Positions 1 to 10,360 are shown, counted from the first letter of the stretch. The stretch: 21,727 bases of DNA from JAIBBG01 sp043748015 (GCA_043748015.1 JAYTOA010000121.1:1-21727); one strand, 5' to 3'. Program-made: numbers and translations. The notes: generated from the letters alone by a model not told the origin.

Positions 1-216
1 TGAATGTAGAATTCTAAGGTGCAAAATCATTTGCAATGTATATCCCCTAAGCATCACTCTTAACTTATACAAACAAATACAGGCCAATGCGAAGTAACAA
101 GGTAATCCGATTCATTTTTTTAGCCGGAAATATTTTTTTGTCAAGCGTTGTACTATCGCTAAAAGTCTTCCGTTACTTCGCGTAACGTCAAGTGACCAAC
201 CGTTTATACCCAAAAC
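1..216. other. Leader region with inverted repeats, no gene
   Basis: No convincing coding region is seen on either strand before the alpha-2-macroglobulin gene. A 10-bp perfect inverted repeat is present: GCGAAGTAAC at 89-98 and GTTACTTCGC at 172-181. The right arm overlaps a small hairpin, CGTTAC (171-176) and GTAACG (182-187) with a 5-nt loop, which ends 29 nt before the ATG at 217. I find no good match to the Bacteroidota TAnnTTTG element and no Shine-Dalgarno sequence. The inverted repeats may be a regulatory site or a 5' leader structure; this is inference. Confidence 0.4.
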
Positions 217-3200
217 ATGAAACCTGCTACTTTCACCCGTGGAGCCATGGCGTTAGCTATGGCATTTTTGTTTCTGATTGTCCCAATTTCTTCTTGTAAA
301 AAGAAAGGCCCCATTCCGTTTGACTCTGCTTTTGCAACTTATGTATCGGCTTTTACCAGCGGTTCTGTTTCCGCCGCAAGCACCATCAGAATTCGATTGA
401 CGGATGCATTCAAAGGTGCAGTGAATACTGCCGAACCTGTTACGGAAGAGCTACTTGATTTTTCCCCGAACATTGACGGTCAGCTTTGGTGGATTGATAA
501 TCAAACGTTGGAGTTCAGACCTGCTAAGTGGCTTCCCAGAGGAAAAATATTTGAAGGCAATCTGCGCCTTGACCGTATCACAAATGTGCCTTCCAATCTC
601 TCAAAATTTGAATTCAGTTTCGTTGTAATGCAGCAACATATCGATGTGCAGATCGATCAAATCAAACCATATCGTAATGATGACCTGTCAGCAATGTATA
701 TTTCAGGAACACTGAGTTCAATGGATGTTTGCGATGCAAGCGCGCTTCCCAAAACAATTTTCGCTAAAGAGAATGGAAGAACGTTGACAGTGAACTGGAC
801 AAATACCGGTGATCCGCATTTACATCAATTCACGATAGATAGCATAGCAAGAACTACGCAGGACGAGCGGGTTTTGATTTCATGGAATGGTGAACCACTT
901 GAGGCGGAGCAGAAGGGTGAATTCGATCAGGAAATTCCATCATTGTCGAATTTCAAAATGTTTTTTCACAAAGTCATTCAACAACCGGAGCAATATATCC
1001 AATTGCAATTTTCTGATCCGTTACTGCCTAATCAAACCCTCACGGGCATCATTGATCTCGACGACTCATACAATGAGCGTTATACAATAGAGGGCAATGA
1101 AGTGCGCGTTTATCCTGCTTATCGCATGTCGGGCAATCACAATCTGCACATTCACGCCGGTGTGAAAAATATCATGGGTTACGCGTCACCTAATGATGTA
1201 ATCGTTGAATTAGAGTTTGAAGATTTGAAACCTGAATTGCGAATTGATGACATGGAGCGCGTGATTCTTCCATCGACCAGCGGACTTGTGTTTCCTTTCA
1301 GCGCAGTGAATCTTTCTGCAGTGGATGTAACAGTATTGCGCATTTTCGAAAGCAATGTCCCGCAATTTCTGCAAGTGAATGATTTGAATGGTAACCGTGA
1401 AATGCGTCGCGTGGGGCGCACTGTCAAAAAGAAAACTATTAAATTGAACAGTGATGGTAAAACTGATCTGGCTGTCTGGAATACTTTCTATCTCAATCTT
1501 GATGAAATCATAAAAACAGAACCTGGAGCGATTTACAGAGTCGAATTGAAATTTCGCCAGGCATACAGTTTATACCATTGTCCAGATCATGACGATAAGA
1601 ATAATGAACTTGAAGGAATGGAAGAAGTTCACGTTGAGACTGACGAGGACGAGGAAGCGCAGAATGCAAACAGTAGATATTACAATGAGTATGATGAGTA
1701 CTATTATGACGAATATGATGATTATTATGACGACTATGACTGGCAGGAAAGAAACAACCCCTGCAATTCCGCATACTACCGAAAGGATGCAATAGGCAAA
1801 AATATTTTTGCTTCTGATGTCGGAATCATTGCTAAGCGCGGCAATGATGGATCGATGCTAATTTCTGTCAGTGATATCAAATCTACCAAGCCAATGAGTG
1901 GTGTTGAAATTGCAGTGCTTAATTTTCAACAGCAAGTCTTGTCGAAAATGCGGACAGATCTAAATGGTCATGCGAAGTTTGAAAAAGTAGAAGGCGTACC
2001 TTATCTCATCATTGCAAAGCAGGATAAGCAGCGCGGCTATCTCAAGGTGGATGGGTCACATGCATTAAGTCTGAGCACATTTGATATCTGTGGTGAAGTT
2101 TCACAAAAGGGATTGAAGGGTTTTATTTATGGAGAGCGCGGAGTATGGCGTCCGGGGGATTCACTTTTTCTTTCTTTCATTTTGGAAGATGAAAAGAAGG
2201 CGTTGCCTGAAATGCATCCTGTCACTTTTGAATTGATCAATCCGCGTGGACAGACCGTACAAAAATTGGTGAAGAGTAAAGGTGAAAATGGATTTTATAG
2301 TTTCACTTGTTCCACTGACCCCGATGCACCAACCGGAAATTATCAATCAATTGTTCGTGTTGGTGGAGCGGTGTTTACGAAGTCACTCAAAGTGGAAACG
2401 ATCAAACCAAATCGTTTGAAACTCAACATGAATTTTGGCGATCCGGAACCTAAAGTGATCAGTGGTGATATCAATTCCACATTGCAGGTGAAGTGGCTGC
2501 ATGGCGCTATTGCCAAGAATCTCAAAGCAAATGTTACGGCAACTTTTACACGTTCAAGTACCTACTTCGAGAAATACAACGAATACACTTTTGATGATCC
2601 TGTGAGAAATTTTAGCGCTGAAGAAACTACCGTTTTTGACGGGTTTGTAAACGCTGAAGGAAAAGCTACAATCAACATGAAGGCTGATCTTCAAGGACGC
2701 GCACCGGGAATGCTCAATGCGAATTTTAGTGTTAAAGTTTTTGAAGAAGGTGGCGATTTTTCTGTCGATAGATTCTCCGCGAAATATGCTCCTTACAATT
2801 GTTTCGTTGGTGTAAATATTCCGAAGCCAAAAGAAGATTACACTTACTATCTCGAAACGGGAAAGGATCACACAATTGCCGTTGTAACAGTTGACGCTAA
2901 CGGTAAACCGATGAAGATGGATAACCTTCAGTGGAAATTGTATAAGATCGGATGGCGTTGGTGGTGGGAAAGAAGTGGCGGTGATCTTTCAAATTATGTG
3001 GGTGGTGAAAGTACGAGTCCTGTTTCATCTGGAATGATCAGTACGAATGGTGATGGCAAGGGTCAATTCAACGTGAAAGTGATGTATCCTGATTGGGGTC
3101 GATATCTCGTTCGAATAGAAGATCCAAATGGTGGGCACGCATCGGGAAGAGAAATTTACATAGATTGGCCGGCGACGGAAAATCGCGCCAGTCGAGCAAA

Positions 3201-5859
3201 TCCCGATGGTGCAAATGTTCTTCCCTTCACTATGGATAAAACGAAGTACATCAGCGGTGAAGAATGTACTGTGACAATTCCAAGTGGAAAGGTGGGGCGT
3301 GCGTTGGTCTCCATTGAAAACAGTAGCGGCGTTATCGACGCTCGTTGGGTAGAAACGAAAGAAGGTCAGACGCAATACAAATTCAAGACGAGTGATCGCA
3401 TGACGCCAAATGCATACGTTCACATCACGCTTATTCAACCGCATAATCAAACGGAAAATGACTTGCCCATTCGTCTTTTCGGAGTGATGCCTGTGTTCGT
3501 AGAGAATCCGGGATCGCATCTGTTGCCTGTGATCAATGTCGCAAATGAACTCGCTCCTGAAAAAGAATTTGAAGTGAAGGTCTCTGAAGAAAAGGGCAAG
3601 GCGATGACGTATACGTTGGAAATTGTAGATGAAGGCTTGCTCGACCTCACGCGTTTCAAAACACCTGATCCGTGGAATTATTTCTATGCTCGTGAAGCAC
3701 TCGGTGTAAACACCTTTGATCTCTATGATCAGGTAATCGGTGCTTATGGTTCGAAACTGGAAAAATTATTGAGCCTCGGAGGTGACAACGAAGTGAACGG
3801 AAAGGCGAAGAACAGAGCGAATAGATTCAAACCAGTTGTCATGCACGCCGGACCATTTACCATTGCTGCAGGAAAATCAGCAACGCACAAATTCACCATG
3901 CCGAATTATATCGGAGCAGTGCGTGTGATGGTTGTTGCCGGCAAAGACATGGCTTACGGAAATGCTGAAAAATCAGTGCCGGTGAAAAAGGCATTGATGG
4001 TCTTGGCATCGCTTCCACGTGTACTTGGTCCGGGTGAAGAAGTGAAATTGCCGGTGACTGTTTTTGCAATGGACGACAAGATAAAGGATGTCACTGTTAA
4101 AGTGCAACCCAATGATTTTTTCCAATTACTCGAAGGAGGTTCTAAGAATATTCAATTCAAACAACAAGGTGATGATGTGGTAAATTTTCCTATTCGAGTG
4201 AATGATAAAGTGGGTGTAGGTAAAGTGAAAGTTACCGTAAGCAGCGGAAGTTTTATCGCAACCTATGATGTTGAAATGGATGTGCGCAATCCGAATCCGA
4301 ACATTACCAATGTGGTCGAAGGAATCGTTGAAGGTGGTAAATCATGGACCGCGAATTTTGATCTAGCCGGTATGGACGGCACGAATACTTCTGTCATTGA
4401 AGTGAGTTCTATTCCGCCGGTTGACTTTGGCAAACGCCTCAAGTACTTGCTCGACTATCCGCACGGTTGTGTCGAACAAACTACTTCCGCTGTTTTTCCT
4501 CAATTGTATTTATCAGACGTGATGGACTTGCAAGATGTTGAAGCGAAGAAGGCCATGAGTAACATCAAAGAAGGAATCAATCGATTGGCGAGGTTTCAAT
4601 TGCGAAGTGGTGGTATGAGTTATTGGCCTGGTGATTCGCAGGAAAGTGAGTGGGGAACAAACTATGCCGGACACTTCATGCTCGAAGCAAAGAAGAAGGG
4701 ATACACGCTTCCACCGGGTTGGGAGAATGCATGGATAGCCTATCAGCAGCGCAAAGCGCAAGACTGGAATCCACAAAATGCCAACAGTGGAAATTATTAT
4801 TGGTATGAAAATGATCTTGTACAAGCGTATCGATTGTACACACTTGCTCTTGCAGGTAAACCTGAAATGGGGGCGATGAACAGAATGAAGGAACGCGCGA
4901 CCATAACACTCGCTGCGCGTTGGAGACTTGCTGCTGCATACGCTTTGGCCGGACAGCCTGAAGCGGCAAAGGCGATAGTAAATAATCAGAGCACATTTAT
5001 TTCGCCATACGTTTCTCTTGGGTACAGCTATGGAAGCAATTGGCGCGATGAAGCGATGATCATTGAAACTCTCACTTTGATGGGCGATAAATTGAAAGCG
5101 GCTCCGCTTGTAAAAGAATTGGCCACACAACTCAGCTCTGATACATGGCATAGCACACAGACTGTAGCTTACAGCTTGCTCGCGATTTCACAATTTGCTG
5201 CGGGCGACGTTGGAAAAAACATGGCGTTCACTTATGCATTGAATGGTAATTCTTCGAATAGAACGACAACGAAACCTGTTTCAAAGAATTCACTCGAGGT
5301 GAAAAAAGTGAAGGGCAATAAACTTGATTTCAATAACACGGGAACAAATCTATTATACGTACGCGTCATCAATACAGGTCAACCGAAGAATGGTGATGAG
5401 AGCGCGGCATCCAATAATCTTGTTATCGATGTGAAATATTCAACGGTGCAAGGTGTGCCTTTGAATGTCGCGAGTATTGAGCAAGGAACTGACTTCATTG
5501 CTGAAGTAAGCATTTTCAATCCGGGTATTCGCGGTCGATATGATGAACTTGCACTCTCTCAAATTTTTCCTAGCGGATGGGAAATTATCAATCAACGAAT
5601 GGATGTGTCTGCAGTGGTGATGAATGCTGATCAGCCCGAATACATGGATGTTCGTGATGATAGGGTATACTCTTATCTCGACTTGAATCAAAATCAATCG
5701 AAACATTTCCGCGTAAAATTGAATGCAACCTATCTCGGTAAATTTTATTTACCGGCTGTTTCATGTGAGGCGATGTATGATCGAACGATTAATGCACGAA
5801 CTGCAGGCAAGTGGGTTGAAGTGGTGCCACCCGGTGGTGGTGTGGCAATGAAGAAATAG
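217..5859 (+). CDS. Alpha-2-macroglobulin family lipoprotein with thioester
   Basis: This encodes an 1880-residue bacterial alpha-2-macroglobulin (YfhM/MG2-type). In the known family such proteins are envelope-anchored and trap attacking proteases through a bait region and a reactive thioester. Visible here are an N-terminal signal with lipobox I24-S-S-C27, an MG2-type motif YGERGVWRPGD at about 638-648, the A2M-domain stretch DEGLLDLTRFKTPDPWNY at about 1140-1157, and the thioester CVEQ with Cys1418 and Gln1421 inside PHGCVEQTT. A helical region typical of the thioester domain follows, then a C-terminal receptor-like beta region. Residues about 459-508 are very rich in Asp, Glu and Tyr, followed by NNPC. 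The length is above that of E. coli YfhM (about 1650) and ordinary for Bacteroidota. The start is chosen because the signal peptide follows it directly. In many bacteria a penicillin-binding protein 1C gene lies next to this gene; none is present downstream here. Confidence 0.95.
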   Translation: MKPATFTRGAMALAMAFLFLIVPISSCKKKGPIPFDSAFATYVSAFTSGSVSAASTIRIRLTDAFKGAVNTAEPVTEELLDFSPNIDGQLWWIDNQTLEFRPAKWLPRGKIFEGNLRLDRITNVPSNLSKFEFSFVVMQQHIDVQIDQIKPYRNDDLSAMYISGTLSSMDVCDASALPKTIFAKENGRTLTVNWTNTGDPHLHQFTIDSIARTTQDERVLISWNGEPLEAEQKGEFDQEIPSLSNFKMFFHKVIQQPEQYIQLQFSDPLLPNQTLTGIIDLDDSYNERYTIEGNEVRVYPAYRMSGNHNLHIHAGVKNIMGYASPNDVIVELEFEDLKPELRIDDMERVILPSTSGLVFPFSAVNLSAVDVTVLRIFESNVPQFLQVNDLNGNREMRRVGRTVKKKTIKLNSDGKTDLAVWNTFYLNLDEIIKTEPGAIYRVELKFRQAYSLYHCPDHDDKNNELEGMEEVHVETDEDEEAQNANSRYYNEYDEYYYDEYDDYYDDYDWQERNNPCNSAYYRKDAIGKNIFASDVGIIAKRGNDGSMLISVSDIKSTKPMSGVEIAVLNFQQQVLSKMRTDLNGHAKFEKVEGVPYLIIAKQDKQRGYLKVDGSHALSLSTFDICGEVSQKGLKGFIYGERGVWRPGDSLFLSFILEDEKKALPEMHPVTFELINPRGQTVQKLVKSKGENGFYSFTCSTDPDAPTGNYQSIVRVGGAVFTKSLKVETIKPNRLKLNMNFGDPEPKVISGDINSTLQVKWLHGAIAKNLKANVTATFTRSSTYFEKYNEYTFDDPVRNFSAEETTVFDGFVNAEGKATINMKADLQGRAPGMLNANFSVKVFEEGGDFSVDRFSAKYAPYNCFVGVNIPKPKEDYTYYLETGKDHTIAVVTVDANGKPMKMDNLQWKLYKIGWRWWWERSGGDLSNYVGGESTSPVSSGMISTNGDGKGQFNVKVMYPDWGRYLVRIEDPNGGHASGREIYIDWPATENRASRANPDGANVLPFTMDKTKYISGEECTVTIPSGKVGRALVSIENSSGVIDARWVETKEGQTQYKFKTSDRMTPNAYVHITLIQPHNQTENDLPIRLFGVMPVFVENPGSHLLPVINVANELAPEKEFEVKVSEEKGKAMTYTLEIVDEGLLDLTRFKTPDPWNYFYAREALGVNTFDLYDQVIGAYGSKLEKLLSLGGDNEVNGKAKNRANRFKPVVMHAGPFTIAAGKSATHKFTMPNYIGAVRVMVVAGKDMAYGNAEKSVPVKKALMVLASLPRVLGPGEEVKLPVTVFAMDDKIKDVTVKVQPNDFFQLLEGGSKNIQFKQQGDDVVNFPIRVNDKVGVGKVKVTVSSGSFIATYDVEMDVRNPNPNITNVVEGIVEGGKSWTANFDLAGMDGTNTSVIEVSSIPPVDFGKRLKYLLDYPHGCVEQTTSAVFPQLYLSDVMDLQDVEAKKAMSNIKEGINRLARFQLRSGGMSYWPGDSQESEWGTNYAGHFMLEAKKKGYTLPPGWENAWIAYQQRKAQDWNPQNANSGNYYWYENDLVQAYRLYTLALAGKPEMGAMNRMKERATITLAARWRLAAAYALAGQPEAAKAIVNNQSTFISPYVSLGYSYGSNWRDEAMIIETLTLMGDKLKAAPLVKELATQLSSDTWHSTQTVAYSLLAISQFAAGDVGKNMAFTYALNGNSSNRTTTKPVSKNSLEVKKVKGNKLDFNNTGTNLLYVRVINTGQPKNGDESAASNNLVIDVKYSTVQGVPLNVASIEQGTDFIAEVSIFNPGIRGRYDELALSQIFPSGWEIINQRMDVSAVVMNADQPEYMDVRDDRVYSYLDLNQNQSKHFRVKLNATYLGKFYLPAVSCEAMYDRTINARTAGKWVEVVPPGGGVAMKK

Positions 5860-5967
5860 TATTGGGTATATGGTCATTGGTATTGTCCACACGTTCTGAA
5901 ATTGATCGGATACTTGTGTATCTGAATGTTTTAGCTTCTTTGATGAATAAAAAATTGATGCTACGCG

Positions 5968-8301
5968 ATGAGTGAATTGCAAGACGAATTGAATGAGTTA
6001 TTGAGGAGAATTGAAAGCATGTCTGCGCAGCAAAAAGCATTCAGCGCGGAACTTGAATCCTTGAAGGCGCGAGCATTGAAGATGCACGCTGCAGGTGGTG
6101 AAGCGATGCCGATTGAAGAAGCGCAAAAGCCAACGGAACCTGATATGAAAGTTCCTCTGCAAGATCGCGCATATGAATTTAAGTACTCGCTTCCGCCTGT
6201 TGTTGAGGCGGCGAAGCCACCAAAGGTTGATCAAAAAAAATCCGATAATCTTGAAAAATTCGTTGGCGAGAATCTCATCAATAAAGTTGGTATTGCCATC
6301 ACCATTCTAGGTGTCGCATTCGGTGCGAAGTATGCCATCGATCACGATATGTTGAGTCCTGTTGTGCGGATTGCTCTTGGCTATTTGTTGGGTGCCGGTT
6401 TGCTATTCGTATCCATTCGTCTAAAAGAAAAATACAAGGCATACAGTGCAGTTCTTCTCGGTGGCGCGATGTCGGTTTTTTACCTGATCACTTTCGCGGC
6501 ATACAGCTACTATGATTTTTTTCCGCAACTTTTCACGTTTGTACTAATGGTTGCAATCACTGCTGCGACAGTGTATGCATCGCTTAAATATGATATGCAG
6601 GCATTGGCGCAAATTGGTCTGGTGGGCGCATACTCTGTTCCGTTTTTACTCAGCGATAATTCCGGAAGAGTTGTCATTTTGTTTTCTTATATCGCACTCA
6701 TCAATATCGGAATTTTGATTCTCGCCATTCGCAAGTCATGGAAGATTGTTTTCTATTCGGCGTTTGCGATTACCTGGCTGATCTTCGGCTCGTGGTCTCT
6801 CTTCGAACGAAAATCAAATCAGTTCAACATCGCCATGTTTTTTCTTGCGTTGTACTATGTGATCTTCTTTGTCACGTTTCTTTCTCCAGCTTTTATCCGA
6901 AATCAAATTCTTAAAACAGTTGACCTTATTTTATTGATCATCATCGCACTCTTGTTTTTTAGTATCGGAATGGATATCATGGCTTCACATAATGGTTCCG
7001 AACATGGCTTAACTGTTTTCAAACTTGCTAATTTGGTTTTACCAACTATTGCTTATGTTTTTCTCGTTCGAACTAAAAGCGAGGACAATTCACTGCACAA
7101 AGTCTTGTTCAGTCTCGCTACTGTTTTTCTGCTCCTTGCGGTAATAGATTTTTTTACATGCCAATGGATAACGATTGCGCTATCTCTGTTGGGATTGATG
7201 TATTTCTACATTGGCCGTGTGTTAGGTCAAAGGCATTTTGAATGGTTCGCCTATCCAATACTGTTGCTGGCGTTTCTCCATTTGATTGATGACTGGTCTA
7301 TCTCCAATAGTTATCATTCATGGCGTCCGGAATATCGCAGTGGAATCGTTTTTCTCAACGCAACGTTTCTTGCTTCGCTCTGCATGACAATTGTGTTTTC
7401 CATTGTCTATCGCGTGAGGGTTTTGGATCAACATAAACAACTTTTTATCGATGCTACCTTTTCTAAAATTGTTAGGGCAGGAATTCCGATTACACTCCTC
7501 GCACTCATTTATTTTTCTTTCCGTATTGAGCTCGCAGGTTTGTTCGTAGAAAAGTATCAATGGATGAATCTCCAACAGGAAATGATGGGTGCAGAAACGA
7601 ATTTGAGTACGCAAACATTTCGCAAGCACGCTTTGCTTCTTATTACCAATTACTCGTTTATCTTCTTGATGGTATTGGCATTGTTGAATATTCGCAAGTT
7701 GAAAAATTTGAAATTGGGATGGATGGCGCTTGCAATCACGGTTATTGCAATGCTTTCCTTTCTCACTGAAGGTTTACTCGCATTGCGCTATCTGCGCGAG
7801 GAACTTTCCATTGTTAACGTTCAGACTTTCATCAGCGTTACCGGAATGCGCTACATTTCTTTCGCAATGATTTTGCTTTTGATCAGCACAACTTATGTGC
7901 ACGTTCGCCAAAAGTTTTTTCCTTCAGTGGTAAAAATTATTTTCGATTGCCTCATGCATTTGAGCATTCTCTGGATGTTGTCCAGTGAGTTGTTGCGCAT
8001 TCTCGAGATCTATGATTCTGCCAACATGTACAAACTTGGCATCAGTATTCTCTGGGGTTCGTATGCGTTGTTGATGATTGTGTTGGGTATTTGGAAACGC
8101 ATGCAACATTTGCGCATTATGGGCATGGTCATCTTCGCCATGACATTGGTGAAGCTGCTTCTGTATGATCTCGATCGATTGAGCACCATTGCCAAAGCAG
8201 GATTGTTTATTCTGATGGGCGTATTTCTTTTGCTTGTCTCATACCTCTATCTGCGTTTCAAGAATAAAATTTCGGGTGAAGAGGATGGTGGCCAGTCGTA
8301 A
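5968..8301 (+). CDS. DUF2339 multi-span membrane protein
   Basis: This encodes a 777-residue polytopic inner-membrane protein of the DUF2339 family, whose function is not established. Residues 1-37 are a likely coiled coil with Leu and charged residues in heptad-like spacing, followed by a Pro/Lys-rich linker to about residue 90. The family signature then starts with EKFVGENLINKVGIAITILG and a Gly-rich hydrophobic stretch. From there to the C terminus there are many hydrophobic segments, probably 20 or more, with short charged loops, and a charged C-terminal tail. An in-frame upstream alternative is unlikely: the ATG at 5959 is in the same frame but meets a stop within a few codons only if read from another register, and 5968 directly gives the coiled coil. 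The gene begins 108 bp after the macroglobulin gene without a recognisable terminator between them, so read-through is possible. Nothing suggests transport substrate or enzymatic activity. Confidence 0.88.
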   Translation: MSELQDELNELLRRIESMSAQQKAFSAELESLKARALKMHAAGGEAMPIEEAQKPTEPDMKVPLQDRAYEFKYSLPPVVEAAKPPKVDQKKSDNLEKFVGENLINKVGIAITILGVAFGAKYAIDHDMLSPVVRIALGYLLGAGLLFVSIRLKEKYKAYSAVLLGGAMSVFYLITFAAYSYYDFFPQLFTFVLMVAITAATVYASLKYDMQALAQIGLVGAYSVPFLLSDNSGRVVILFSYIALINIGILILAIRKSWKIVFYSAFAITWLIFGSWSLFERKSNQFNIAMFFLALYYVIFFVTFLSPAFIRNQILKTVDLILLIIIALLFFSIGMDIMASHNGSEHGLTVFKLANLVLPTIAYVFLVRTKSEDNSLHKVLFSLATVFLLLAVIDFFTCQWITIALSLLGLMYFYIGRVLGQRHFEWFAYPILLLAFLHLIDDWSISNSYHSWRPEYRSGIVFLNATFLASLCMTIVFSIVYRVRVLDQHKQLFIDATFSKIVRAGIPITLLALIYFSFRIELAGLFVEKYQWMNLQQEMMGAETNLSTQTFRKHALLLITNYSFIFLMVLALLNIRKLKNLKLGWMALAITVIAMLSFLTEGLLALRYLREELSIVNVQTFISVTGMRYISFAMILLLISTTYVHVRQKFFPSVVKIIFDCLMHLSILWMLSSELLRILEIYDSANMYKLGISILWGSYALLMIVLGIWKRMQHLRIMGMVIFAMTLVKLLLYDLDRLSTIAKAGLFILMGVFLLLVSYLYLRFKNKISGEEDGGQS

Positions 8302-8424
8302 GATTTTGGGGCTAAGAGGCATGTCGAAATTCTTTGATGCAAGTCCCGTGTTTTAGCTGTAAAATCGCAAAAGAAAATTGAACGGCTGCATTTGCAAATG
8401 TTGCTTTTCGCAATTATTCAACCC

Positions 8425-10323
8425 ATGACTAAATTCAGAATTACATCACAACAGGATTATACTAATGCATACAACGAAAGTGTTTCTAATCCCGAGCAGT
8501 TTTGGGATGACATCGCATCGCATTACACATGGCGCAAGCGCTGGAACAAAACCCTCGAATGGAATTTTGAAGCTCCGAAGATTGAGTGGTTTGTTGGTGG
8601 CAAATTGAACATTACTGAGAATTGTCTGGATCGTCATCTTGAAAGTCGTGGTGATAAAATCGCTTTAATCTGGGAAGCGAATGATCCTTCGGAAGCATCG
8701 CAAAAATTCACCTATCGTGAATTGCACAAACATGTTTGTCGCATGTCTAACGTGCTCAAAAGTCTTGGTGTGAAGAAGGGTGATCGTGTTTGTATCTACT
8801 TGCCGATGATTCCTGAGTTGGCTTTTGCAGTTCTTGCCTGTGCGCGCATCGGCGCTGTTCACTCTGTTGTGTTTGCGGGTTTCAGCGCGAACTCTATTGC
8901 TGATCGCATCAATGATATGGGTTGCGAATTTGTTATCACCGCTGATGGACTCAATCGCGGAAACAAACAACTCGATGTAAAATCTATCGTGGATGAAGCA
9001 TTGGAAACTTGTCCAACGGTGAAGAAAGTTTTGGTGGTTGATCGTCTTGGGAAAAATATTCCAATGCATGAATCACGCGATATTCTTTTTAACGAATTGC
9101 TCAAAAGTGCATCTGATGATTGCCCCGCAGAAGTGATGGACAGTGAAGACATGCTCTTTATTCTTTACACCAGCGGAAGCACGGGCAAACCAAAAGGTGT
9201 CGTGCACACTTGCGGTGGTTACATGGTGGGCGCAGGATATTCATTCGCCAACGTTTTTCAATACGATGATGAAGACATTTACTGGTGCACTGCCGACATC
9301 GGTTGGGTAACAGGTCACACTTATATTTTGTACGGACCACTGCTGCAGGGTGCAACGACGTTGATGTTTGAAGGCATCCCCACTTTTCCGGATGCTGGAA
9401 GATTCTGGTCAGTGATCGATAAACACAAGGTGAATATTTTTTACACTGCACCAACGGCGATTCGCTCTTTGATGTCATGCGGACTTGAGTTCGTCACTCC
9501 TCACAATCTCGATTCATTGAAAGTACTTGGCTCTGTTGGCGAACCTATCAATGAAGAAGCATGGCATTGGTACCAGGATAATATTGGAAAAGGTCGCTGT
9601 CCGGTTGTCGACACCTGGTGGCAAACGGAAACAGGTGGCATCATGATCAGTGCGCTTGCGGGAATTTCTGAGTTGAAACCTGCGCATGCGGGATTGCCTT
9701 TACCCGGTGTTCAACCGATGCTTGTGGACAGTGAAGGAAGGGAGATCATAGGCAATGATGTCGAAGGATATCTCTGCATAAAATTTCCATGGCCTTCTAT
9801 GATCAGAACAACTTATGGCGATCATGAGCGATGTCGCATCAACTATTTCGCGACATATAAAAATTTATACTTCACGGGAGATGGCGCTCGTCGCGATGAG
9901 AACGGTATCTACCGCATCATCGGTCGTGTGGATGATGTGATCAATGTGAGTGGTCATCGTTTTGGCACTGCGGAAATTGAAAATGCCATCAATCAAAACA
10001 AGAAGGTGATTGAAAGCGCTGTTGTTGGTTATCCCCACGACATCAAAGGTCAGGGTATTTATGCTTATGTTATTCTTGGTGATGTAGCCGATAATTCTGC
10101 GACAACACGTGATGCAATCATTGAAACAGTCGCCGGAGAAATTGGACGAATCGCAAAGCCGGATAAAATTCAATTCGTTACTGGACTTCCAAAGACGCGT
10201 TCAGGAAAAATCATGCGTCGCATTCTGAGAAAAGTGGCGGAAGGTGAAATCTCTTCGCTTGGGGATACTTCGACACTTTTGGATCCGCTGGTCGTTGATG
10301 AAATTATTGCGGGGCGATTATAA
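8425..10323 (+). CDS. acs: Acetyl-CoA synthetase (AMP-forming acetate-CoA ligase)
   Basis: This 632-residue cytosolic enzyme converts acetate, ATP and CoA into acetyl-CoA, AMP and pyrophosphate, feeding acetate into central metabolism. Seen in order: the N-terminal ACS segment with NPEQFWDDIA; the phosphate-binding loop YTSGSTGKPKG at residues 248-258; WWQTET at 398-403; YFTGDGARRDENG with GRVDDVINVSGHRFGTAEIE further on; and the C-terminal PKTRSGKIMRR, whose Lys595 matches the catalytic lysine that is acetylated to switch off ACS enzymes. Length agrees with the family (about 630-655). The ATG at 8425 is preferred over the in-frame TTG at 8392 and ATG at 8398, because the family's N terminus begins at about MTKFRITSQQDY and the extra 11 residues look unrelated. 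No acyl-CoA regulator or acetyltransferase gene lies nearby. Confidence 0.96.
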   Translation: MTKFRITSQQDYTNAYNESVSNPEQFWDDIASHYTWRKRWNKTLEWNFEAPKIEWFVGGKLNITENCLDRHLESRGDKIALIWEANDPSEASQKFTYRELHKHVCRMSNVLKSLGVKKGDRVCIYLPMIPELAFAVLACARIGAVHSVVFAGFSANSIADRINDMGCEFVITADGLNRGNKQLDVKSIVDEALETCPTVKKVLVVDRLGKNIPMHESRDILFNELLKSASDDCPAEVMDSEDMLFILYTSGSTGKPKGVVHTCGGYMVGAGYSFANVFQYDDEDIYWCTADIGWVTGHTYILYGPLLQGATTLMFEGIPTFPDAGRFWSVIDKHKVNIFYTAPTAIRSLMSCGLEFVTPHNLDSLKVLGSVGEPINEEAWHWYQDNIGKGRCPVVDTWWQTETGGIMISALAGISELKPAHAGLPLPGVQPMLVDSEGREIIGNDVEGYLCIKFPWPSMIRTTYGDHERCRINYFATYKNLYFTGDGARRDENGIYRIIGRVDDVINVSGHRFGTAEIENAINQNKKVIESAVVGYPHDIKGQGIYAYVILGDVADNSATTRDAIIETVAGEIGRIAKPDKIQFVTGLPKTRSGKIMRRILRKVAEGEISSLGDTSTLLDPLVVDEIIAGRL

Positions 10324-10360
10324 TGTGATCGATCGATTTGTACATTTTATTTAGCGGTTG

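Noticed and set aside
3025..3519. Minus-strand open frame of 164 codons
   Set aside because: Antisense to the macroglobulin gene, no start context and no domain-like sequence.
4513..5151. Long minus-strand open frame inside the macroglobulin gene
   Set aside because: It is antisense to a clearly real gene across the thioester domain and its translation has no recognisable domain; it reflects codon bias.
8392..8424. Upstream TTG/ATG start for acetyl-CoA synthetase
   Set aside because: The extra residues do not resemble ACS N termini, while the ATG at 8425 gives the usual beginning.
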